DNA from: Kiritimatiellia bacterium
Lineage (GTDB): Bacteria; Verrucomicrobiota; Kiritimatiellia; RFP12; UBA1067
NCBI GenBank assembly: GCA_017385345.1
Contig: JAFNRY010000107.1
Span: forward strand, 1-8,343
DNA: 8,343 nucleotides
Reading direction: 5' to 3'
The position numbers and the translations under genes were made by a program. The notes below the pieces were generated by a model, which was not told where the DNA came from, searched no databases, and saw only the letters and a program-made list of their open reading frames with translations. Shown piece after piece: positions 1-5,841 of this stretch (within the stretch, counting starts at the first letter, position 1; each line of letters starts with the position of its first letter).

Positions 1-1713
1 CGCGAGCGCATCATCATCACCGAGATCCCCTACGCGGTCAACAAGGCCGAGATGATCAAACACATGGCCCAGCTCGCCAAGGACAAGGTCATACCCGGCA
101 TAAGCGACATAAGAGACGAATCGAAGAGCGACATACGCGTAATAGTGGAAATCAAGCGCGACGCCATGGGCGAAATCGTGCTGAACCATCTGTACCGGCA
201 CACACAACTGCAGACCACGTTCGGGGCGATCATGCTCGCGATCGACGGCGGCCGCCCGAAGATTCTCAATCTCAAGGATTTCTTCCGCTGCTACACCGAC
301 CACAGGTTCAACGTGATCACGCGGCGCACGAAGTTCGAACTCGACAAGGCCCAAGCGCGCAGGCACATTGTTGATGGTCTCCTGCTGGCCATCGACAATC
401 TCGATGAAGTGGTGTCGACGATCCGTTCGTCGAAGACTCGCGACGAGGCCAAGACGCGTTTGCAGGAGCGCTTCGGCTTCACGGACGCGCAGGTGGGCGC
501 GATTCTCGAAATGCGGCTCTACCAGCTTGTCGGGCTGGAACGCGACAGGCTCGCAGAAGAACTTGCGAAACTGCTCGAGGCGATCGCTGGCTTCGAGGCC
601 ATACTTGCCGACCCCGGCAAGGTTTACGCTATCATAAGGCAGGATCTTGCGGACATAAAGATGAAGTACTGCGCTAAGGAAGACGCGAAGCGCCGCACCG
701 AACTCGTGGCCGACGAGAACGAAGTTTCGGTCAAAGATCTCATACCGGACGCACCGTGCGTCATAACGCTGTCCAACCGCGGCTACATAAAGCGCGTTCC
801 GCTGACGGAATACCGCGAGCAGAAACGCGGCGGACACGGGGTCAAGGGGGCGCAGGTGAAGGAAGAGGACTTCATGCGGCTCGTCTTCGTTGCGCAGACG
901 CACGATTCGCTCATGTTCTTCACCGACAAGGGGCGGTTGTTCCTGAAGGACGCCTACCAGGTGCCCGAGGCGCCGCGCACGAGTTTCGGGCGCCCGCTCG
1001 TGAATCTTCTCGACTTGCAGGAGGGGGAAAAGGCTCTCGCGCTTCTTCCGATACGCTCTTTCGACGGGGATTTCGACGTGTTTTTCGCAACGCGCCGCGG
1101 AACGGTGAAGAAGACTCTGCTCGGAGAATACAAGAACGTCAACCGTTCCGGGATAAGGGCCATCAACATAGATGAAGGCGACACCCTCGTGGACGTGCGG
1201 CTGGTGAAGCCGGACAGCGACGTGATAATGCTGACGCGCGGCGGGCGGGCTATGCGGTTCGCGGCCAGCGAAGTGCGCCGCATGGGTCGCACCGCCACCG
1301 GCGTCCGCGGAATACGCCTGCGCGAAGGCGACGAAGTCGTCTCGCTCGACGCGGTGGACGACGGCAAGACGCTGTTCATAGCGACGGCCAACGGATACGG
1401 AAAACGCTGCGAGTTCGGGGATTTCACCCGGCACGGGCGCGGCGGACAGGGCATGATCGGCATCAAGGGGGCGGACCGCAACGGCGCCGTCGTCGCCGCG
1501 CACGCCGTCTCCGAAAACGAAAACGTCATATCCATCACGAGCGACCAGCAGATGGTCCGCAGCGCCGTCTCCGAGTTCCGCGTCCAGGGCCGCTCGGCGC
1601 AGGGCGTCAAACTCGTGCGCCTTTCCGAAGGCGCTACGCTGGTGTCCGTATCGGTGTGCGAGGCGGAGGAGGAAGAGCCGTCCGCGGAGACGGCGGAGGA
1701 GTCGCGGCAATGA
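1..1713 (+). CDS. gyrA: DNA gyrase subunit A, 3' part (570 residues visible; 5' end outside window)
   Basis: GyrA is the breakage-reunion subunit of DNA gyrase (A2B2), which introduces negative supercoils using ATP hydrolysed by GyrB. The reading frame is open from base 1, so the start and the catalytic tyrosine region lie upstream. Visible residues about 1-30 (RERIIITEIPYAVNKAEM) and the following RDESKSD and LNHLYRHTQLQTTFG segments are the classic GyrA tower region. The coiled coil and C-gate follow (ILEMRLYQLVGLERDRL). From about residue 250 there are six beta-pinwheel blades, beginning near bases 781, 931, 1102, 1243, 1393 and 1549. A GyrA-box (QKRGGHG, bases 820-840) in the first blade favours GyrA over ParC. 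The protein ends in an acidic tail (AEEEEP, then more Glu); in E. coli GyrA such a tail modulates supercoiling. The TGA at 1711-1713 overlaps the cysS start. Identity is near certain. Confidence 0.97.
   Translation, partial: RERIIITEIPYAVNKAEMIKHMAQLAKDKVIPGISDIRDESKSDIRVIVEIKRDAMGEIVLNHLYRHTQLQTTFGAIMLAIDGGRPKILNLKDFFRCYTDHRFNVITRRTKFELDKAQARRHIVDGLLLAIDNLDEVVSTIRSSKTRDEAKTRLQERFGFTDAQVGAILEMRLYQLVGLERDRLAEELAKLLEAIAGFEAILADPGKVYAIIRQDLADIKMKYCAKEDAKRRTELVADENEVSVKDLIPDAPCVITLSNRGYIKRVPLTEYREQKRGGHGVKGAQVKEEDFMRLVFVAQTHDSLMFFTDKGRLFLKDAYQVPEAPRTSFGRPLVNLLDLQEGEKALALLPIRSFDGDFDVFFATRRGTVKKTLLGEYKNVNRSGIRAINIDEGDTLVDVRLVKPDSDVIMLTRGGRAMRFAASEVRRMGRTATGVRGIRLREGDEVVSLDAVDDGKTLFIATANGYGKRCEFGDFTRHGRGGQGMIGIKGADRNGAVVAAHAVSENENVISITSDQQMVRSAVSEFRVQGRSAQGVKLVRLSEGATLVSVSVCEAEEEEPSAETAEESRQ
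820..840 (+). other. GyrA-box coding segment (QKRGGHG)
   Basis: The seven codons spell Q-K-R-G-G-H-G in the first blade of the GyrA C-terminal domain. The family consensus is Q-R-R-G-G-(K/R)-G, which is needed for DNA wrapping and negative supercoiling and is absent or degenerate in ParC. The box is in the right place, with a His where a basic Lys or Arg is usual. Its presence is the main reason for calling gyrase rather than topoisomerase IV. Confidence 0.85.
1695..1701 (+). promoter_or_regulatory. Shine-Dalgarno of cysS, inside the gyrA acidic-tail codons
   Basis: GGAGGAG lies 8 nt before the ATG at 1710 and 11 nt before the second ATG at 1713. The spacing favours 1710 as the start, which also gives a 4-bp ATGA overlap with the gyrA stop. 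The motif is made of Glu/Ala codons of the gyrA acidic tail, so it sits in translated sequence and suggests translational coupling. Confidence 0.75.
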
Positions 1714-3080
1714 TGAAGGTCTATAATTCGCTTTCGAGGCGCGTCGAGCCGCTCGTGCCCGCCAAAGACAACGAGATACGCCTCTACACCTGCGGCCCCA
1801 CGGTTTACAACTTCGCGCATATAGGCAACTTCAGGGCGTACGTTTTCGAGGACGTCCTGCGGCGGACCATCCTTTTCAACGGCATGAAGATACGCCAGGT
1901 GATGAACCTGACGGACGTTGACGACAAGACGATACGCGGAACCAACGCCGCCGGCGTGGCGCTGACCGATTACACCGCGCCGTACAAGAAGGCGTTTTTC
2001 GAGGATCTCGACACGCTCAACATCCAGAAGGCCGAGGTCTATCCCGCGGCGACGGATCACATACCGGAAATGATCGAACTCGTCGGCAGGCTCGTCGAGA
2101 AAGGCGTCGCCTACCGGAGCGAAGACGGGTCGGTGTATTTCAACGTGAGAAAATTTCCCGGCTACGGAAAGCTCGCCCATATCGATTTCGACGCGCAGAG
2201 GACCGGGGCGCGCTGCGCGGCGGACGAATACGACAAGGAGAACGTCGGCGACTTCGCGCTGTGGAAGGCGTGGGAGGAGAGCGACGGGCCGGTGGGCTGG
2301 GATTCGCCGTGGGGACGCGGCCGCCCGGGATGGCACATCGAGTGCTCAGCGATGTCTATGAAGTATCTCGGCGAGACGTTCGACCTGCACACCGGCGGCA
2401 TCGACAATCTCTTCCCGCACCACGAGAACGAGATCGCCCAGGCCGAGGCGGCCACCGGCAAACCGTTCGTCTCGACGTGGATGCATTGTGCGCACCTGAA
2501 GGTGAACGGAGAGAAGATGTCCAAATCCGCCGGCAATTTCTTCACGTTGCGGGATCTCGAGGAGAAAGGCTGGAGCGGCCGCGAAATCCGCTACGTGCTC
2601 GTGGCAGCCCACTACAGGCAGGGGCTTAATTTCGCGTTTTCCGCCCTCGAGGACGCGCGCCGGTCGCTCGCGCGCATCGACCAATGCGTCTCGCGTGCGA
2701 CGGACGGCGAAATCCCCGGCTGGGCGAAGGCGCGCGCGGAGGCTTTCACCGAGGCGATGAACGACGATCTCAACACCCCGCGGGCGCTTGCCGAACTCTT
2801 CGGTCTTGTGCGCGACGCCAATACGAAAGGCGCCGGAGGCACGCTCGCCGCGTTCAGGCGGATGGACGAAGTGCTTGGTTTCGTATTTCCGCGCGACGGC
2901 GGAAAGAAGGAGGCGGAAATTCCGCCCGAAGTGCGGAAGCTGGCAGACGAGCGTGCGGCGGCGCGCAAGGCGAAGGATTGGGCTCTGTCCGACAGGTTGA
3001 GGGACGAGATTGCCGCCGCGGGCTGGATTGTAAAGGATTCGCGCGACGGTCAGACTCTATGCTCGAAATCCGGAATATAG
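1710..3080 (+). CDS. cysS: Cysteinyl-tRNA synthetase
   Basis: This class I aminoacyl-tRNA synthetase charges tRNA-Cys with cysteine in the cytoplasm, using ATP. At 456 residues it has the normal family length (about 460). The catalytic Rossmann fold shows the HIGH-type motif HIGN at residues 37-40 and KMSKS at 269-273. The active-site zinc ligands of the family can all be located: Cys28 (in YTCGPTVYN), Cys212 (in ECSAMS), and His237 and Glu241 (in FPHHENE). The C-terminal anticodon-binding helical part contains the typical ADERAAARKAKDWALSDRLR stretch. The start at 1710 (MMKVYNSLSRR) matches the family N-terminus and is preceded by GGAGGAG; an in-frame ATG at 1656 would add an atypical Gly-rich extension and is not preferred. 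The gene overlaps gyrA by 4 bp and the next ABC gene by 22 bp. Nothing appears broken or missing. Confidence 0.97.
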   Translation: MMKVYNSLSRRVEPLVPAKDNEIRLYTCGPTVYNFAHIGNFRAYVFEDVLRRTILFNGMKIRQVMNLTDVDDKTIRGTNAAGVALTDYTAPYKKAFFEDLDTLNIQKAEVYPAATDHIPEMIELVGRLVEKGVAYRSEDGSVYFNVRKFPGYGKLAHIDFDAQRTGARCAADEYDKENVGDFALWKAWEESDGPVGWDSPWGRGRPGWHIECSAMSMKYLGETFDLHTGGIDNLFPHHENEIAQAEAATGKPFVSTWMHCAHLKVNGEKMSKSAGNFFTLRDLEEKGWSGREIRYVLVAAHYRQGLNFAFSALEDARRSLARIDQCVSRATDGEIPGWAKARAEAFTEAMNDDLNTPRALAELFGLVRDANTKGAGGTLAAFRRMDEVLGFVFPRDGGKKEAEIPPEVRKLADERAAARKAKDWALSDRLRDEIAAAGWIVKDSRDGQTLCSKSGI

Positions 3081-3778
3081 CCTTTTCGTACCGTTTTTCG
3101 AAGGAAAAGGTGCTGGAGGACGTCTCGCTTGTAGCATCGCCGGGCGAAGCCGTCGCGATTACCGGCGCGAACGGATGCGGCAAGACAACGCTCATGAAGA
3201 TTCTCGCGGCCGCCATGGCGCCGGACGCCGGAAGCTTCCGCATAGACGGGCGGGATGTGCTGTCGAACCCCGCCGCGTATCGGCGCACAATGGGCTATTT
3301 GCCGGAGAAACCCGTGCCGTACGAAGAGATGACTGTCAAGCATTATCTGCAGTACTGCGGCAGGCTCAAGGGAGAGAGCGAAAAACGCCTGAAAAGACGC
3401 ATTGCCGAAGCGTCCGAGACCTGTAGAATAGCGCAGTTTCTCGACAGACCGGTGCGCAATCTCTCCTTTGGATTGAAAAAACGCGTCGCGCTGGCGGACG
3501 CGATCCTGCTCAGACCGAGGGTTCTTCTGCTCGACGATCCTCTCGCAGGTCTCGACGCGGAAATGCGGGAATCCGCCGGGGCCGCGATAGCTTCGGTCGC
3601 CGCATTTTCGTGCGTCATCGCCACCGGTCACGAACTTGAAAGCATGTCGAAATGGGCGACGAGGTTTCTCGTGCTGTCCAAGGGGCGCATAACGGCTTCC
3701 GTGCAGATGGCCGGAGCGGACGTCGCTGCAGGCGTGGAGCGCGTGCGGGCCGCGCTGAAGGGGGGGATGGCGGCGTGA
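3059..3778 (+). CDS. ABC transporter ATP-binding protein, GldA/NatA type, with Asp in place of the Walker B Glu
   Basis: This 239-residue nucleotide-binding protein should energise the permease encoded next. Walker A is GANGCGKT (residues 36-43). The Q-loop region reads GYLPEKP (79-85), the PE form usual in the GldA-like branch. The signature is LSFGLKKR (135-142), a variant of LSxGxxQR. Walker B is VLLLDDP (155-161), with Asp160 where the catalytic Glu normally stands. The D-loop is AGLD (163-166) and the H-loop His is His191 (TGHELE). GldA itself is about 300 residues; this protein lacks most of that C-terminal extension. The ATG at 3059 lies inside the end of cysS and gives a sensible N-terminus (MLEIRNIAFSYRF), but I see no good Shine-Dalgarno before it, so translation may depend on ribosomes finishing cysS. 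It ends in GTGA shared with the permease. The ABC assignment is certain; the substrate is unknown. Confidence 0.95.
   Translation: MLEIRNIAFSYRFSKEKVLEDVSLVASPGEAVAITGANGCGKTTLMKILAAAMAPDAGSFRIDGRDVLSNPAAYRRTMGYLPEKPVPYEEMTVKHYLQYCGRLKGESEKRLKRRIAEASETCRIAQFLDRPVRNLSFGLKKRVALADAILLRPRVLLLDDPLAGLDAEMRESAGAAIASVAAFSCVIATGHELESMSKWATRFLVLSKGRITASVQMAGADVAAGVERVRAALKGGMAA
3758..3766 (+). promoter_or_regulatory. G-rich Shine-Dalgarno of the permease gene; also a G7 tract
   Basis: AAGGGGGGG stands 8 nt before the GTG at 3775 and is the only purine-rich element that can serve that start. It covers the last codons of the ATPase (Lys-Gly-Gly). The seven Gs at 3760-3766 are phased G-GGG-GGG relative to the ATPase frame, so the same element could also be a slippage site (see findings). 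The ribosome-binding role is the simpler reading. Confidence 0.5.
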
Positions 3779-5841
3779 GTCCGGCGGCGGCCACGTTCAA
3801 GCGCACGGTGGGCATGGTGCGCTCTACATACACCGCCGCGTTCGCGTATGCTGCGTATCTGGCCGGGTCCGCCGCGCTTTTCGCTTTTAACATGGAGTCT
3901 GCCGAAGGCACGGCGTGTTCCCTCGCCTCATTGTGGGCGGTTTCGGCCGCTCCGTTTCTTCCGGTAGTGTCCGCATTCGCGGGAATGTACACGTGGAGCG
4001 CGGAGATTTCAAGCGGTTCCGTTTTCATGCTGCTCGCATCGCCGGCGCGCGAATTCGAACTTGCGTGGGGGAAGTTCCTCGGCGTGTGGTCGGCTACGAT
4101 GATGGCGCCGGCCCTGTTTCTCGTTTCGTCGTTCGCGTTTCTTTCGTGGTACGCGCCGGACGCGTGCGCCGCGTCGGGCCTGGCGTCGTTTCTGTCCGGC
4201 TTTCTGGGGCTTGCCGTGCAGGGGGCGGCCTGGAGCGCTGCCGCCGTGTGCGCCAGCGCGCACACGGCCAACGCCGCCGGGGCCGCCGCCGCCGCGATCG
4301 CCTTTGTCTGCGCGGTTCCCCGGGCCGTGTGGTTCGCGCTTTCGGCGAAATTGCTCCCGGTGCGCCGCGTATTCGGCGAATTCCCGTGCGACGCGCATGT
4401 GTTCGACATCGCTTCGGGAGTCGTTCCGGCCGGAGCCGTTCTTGCATATGCCATACTTGCGGCTTTCGCCTTGTTTGCGTGCGTGAAGAGGATAGAGCTT
4501 TTGCGGCTGGCAGGCCGCCGGCAGAAAGGGGGGAGGTTCGCGGCGAATCTTTCGATCCTGCTCGCCGCGGTGTTCGCGGGGCTTTGCCTGTCTCTCGCCC
4601 TGCGCATGGACGTCACGTTCGACATCCCGTGTGCCGGCAGAGAGGGGGCCCGTTTCTCGCCGAAGACTCGCGGCATTCTCGCGGAGGCGCGCGGCGACAT
4701 CTCCGCCGTCGCGTTCATGTCGTCCAAAGATCCCCGTTTCCGGGAGACGGCGCATTTTTTGAGATCTATAGAAAGGGAGGCCGCCGAATCGTCTGGCGCG
4801 AGGTTCGCCGTCAGGCATGTGGATCCGGTGCTCGACATCGGCGAGGCGCGCAGGCTCGCCGCGGCGGGCGCGCCGGCCCGTTCGGTGGTTCTCGAGCGCG
4901 ACGGCCGCGTGGCAGGTTTCATACTCGCGGGCGACGGTTTCGGCGAAAGGGAGTTTGCGGCCGCTGTCGAACGCGCGGCGCTGCCGTTCCGCAGGCGCGT
5001 AATATACTGGACGACCGGACACGGAGAGCTATCGTTCGAAGATTACGGTCCCGCAGGCATGAGCGATATCGCGCGTGATCTCGCGATAGACGGCTATACC
5101 TGCAAAACTCTCGACTTCGCGAAGACGGACGCGGTGCCGGGAGATTGCGCCCTGATCGTGGCCGCCGGGCCGCGGACGGGATTCTCCGAGGCCGAGATTT
5201 CGCGGCTCGAGGCGTATCTCGAGGGCCTCGGTGGAGAAGGCGGCAGACTTCTTTCTCTCTCTGGTCCGGGCGGGGACGACATGCTTGCGCCGCTTCTTTT
5301 CCAGTGGGGGATCGCCGTTTCCAGACCTGCATCCGCCGGGGAAGTCGTCGCCACGTGGTTCAATCCTCGCCACCCCGCAACCGCGGCTTTTGCGGGCGTC
5401 CAGGCCGTGTTCGATTCGCCGGCCGTGTTTTCCCGGTCGCTCGCAGGCGACGGAGACGACGCCGCGGGCGCGGACAGGCGCCGCTTTACGAGGCTCGTGG
5501 CGGAAGGCGGCGAATGCTACGCGGCTTCGTCGGAACGCGGCGCCTCCGGTTCCGATCTCGCCGTGAGACCGACTCGCATAATCGCCTTTGGCGATATGTT
5601 GTTCGCGGCGAACGCGCCTCTGCTCAAGCGCGCCAACGCGAACAGGAATCTTTTCATGGACGCGGTCAGGTATCTTTCCGGCCGTGAAACTTCGCCGGGA
5701 GCGCATTCTCCCGGACCGGGATTCGCTACCGGGATGAAAAGCAAAGACCGCGGCTTTTTCCTTCTTAACACCGCCGTTTCGCTCCCTCTCTCGGTATTCG
5801 TCCTGTTTTCGGCGGCGGTGGCCGCAAGGAGGCGCAGATGA
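3775..5841 (+). CDS. ABC-2 permease fused to a GldG-type auxiliary (ABC_transp_aux) domain
   Basis: This 688-residue inner-membrane protein is the only permease of the system and probably works as a dimer with the upstream ATPase. Residues 1-245 are an ABC-2 (GldF-like) domain with about six helices, near 20-38, 50-74, 101-126, 135-160, 165-189 and 216-237. The family motif is present: E77 and G81, then LLASP (86-90) and WGKFLG (98-103). A basic cytoplasmic joint (KRIELLRLAGRRQKGGR, 238-254) leads to a seventh helix (256-276), then a large extracytoplasmic GldG-like domain with FSPKTRGIL and YWTTGHGE (411-418). Near 640 comes the ANRNLFMDAVRYL segment typical of the end of this domain. A last helix (663-683) ends in RRRR, placing the C-terminus inside. 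The GTG start gives a 4-bp GTGA overlap and a family-like N-terminus; the ATG at 3652 would run 127 bp into the ATPase. Fused GldF-GldG proteins are known. The transported substrate is not inferable. Confidence 0.88.
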   Translation: MSPAAATFKRTVGMVRSTYTAAFAYAAYLAGSAALFAFNMESAEGTACSLASLWAVSAAPFLPVVSAFAGMYTWSAEISSGSVFMLLASPAREFELAWGKFLGVWSATMMAPALFLVSSFAFLSWYAPDACAASGLASFLSGFLGLAVQGAAWSAAAVCASAHTANAAGAAAAAIAFVCAVPRAVWFALSAKLLPVRRVFGEFPCDAHVFDIASGVVPAGAVLAYAILAAFALFACVKRIELLRLAGRRQKGGRFAANLSILLAAVFAGLCLSLALRMDVTFDIPCAGREGARFSPKTRGILAEARGDISAVAFMSSKDPRFRETAHFLRSIEREAAESSGARFAVRHVDPVLDIGEARRLAAAGAPARSVVLERDGRVAGFILAGDGFGEREFAAAVERAALPFRRRVIYWTTGHGELSFEDYGPAGMSDIARDLAIDGYTCKTLDFAKTDAVPGDCALIVAAGPRTGFSEAEISRLEAYLEGLGGEGGRLLSLSGPGGDDMLAPLLFQWGIAVSRPASAGEVVATWFNPRHPATAAFAGVQAVFDSPAVFSRSLAGDGDDAAGADRRRFTRLVAEGGECYAASSERGASGSDLAVRPTRIIAFGDMLFAANAPLLKRANANRNLFMDAVRYLSGRETSPGAHSPGPGFATGMKSKDRGFFLLNTAVSLPLSVFVLFSAAVAARRRR
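5826..5832 (+). promoter_or_regulatory. Strong Shine-Dalgarno of the DUF4340 gene
   Basis: AAGGAGG is a near-perfect anti-Shine-Dalgarno match 5 nt before the ATG at 5838. The same bases hold the AGG AGG codons for two of the four terminal arginines of the upstream permease. Together with the ATGA overlap, this argues that the two proteins are made in a coupled way. Confidence 0.8.

Noticed and set aside
1656..1709. Upstream ATG (1656) as the start of cysS.
   Set aside because: It adds 18 Gly/Arg-rich residues read from the gyrA acidic-tail codons. The family N-terminus matches from 1710/1713, where the Shine-Dalgarno is also placed correctly.
1..1713. ParC (topoisomerase IV subunit A) instead of GyrA.
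   Set aside because: The C-terminal domain has six full blades, a recognisable GyrA-box and an acidic tail, which ParC normally lacks.
954..2336. A 460-codon open frame on the minus strand across gyrA and cysS.
   Set aside because: It is antisense to two conserved housekeeping genes, has low-complexity Arg/Ser-rich translation and no domain. It is a shadow of GC-rich codon use.
2912..2926. Palindrome GGCGGAA-A-TTCCGCC inside cysS.
   Set aside because: The centre is a single base, so it cannot form a useful RNA hairpin. It codes for the ordinary EAEIPPE stretch, and a lone 7-bp inverted repeat in GC-rich coding DNA is likely chance.
3652..3774. Upstream ATG (3652) as the start of the permease.
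   Set aside because: It would overlap the ATPase by 127 bp and add about 41 Arg/Gly-rich residues unlike any ABC-2 N-terminus. GTG at 3775 has a GTGA overlap and a G-rich ribosome-binding site.
3615..4922. A 435-codon minus-strand frame opposite the permease.
   Set aside because: It is Ala/Arg/Thr-rich with no family resemblance, and the plus-strand frame has clear ABC-2 motifs and coupled start signals.
5695..5714. Hairpin CCGGGAG-CGCATT-CTCCCGG near the end of the permease-GldG gene, considered as a terminator or REP-like element.
   Set aside because: There is no following T-tract, it lies in codons of a Pro/Gly linker before the last helix, and no second copy is seen in the window. A weak RNA structural role cannot be excluded.
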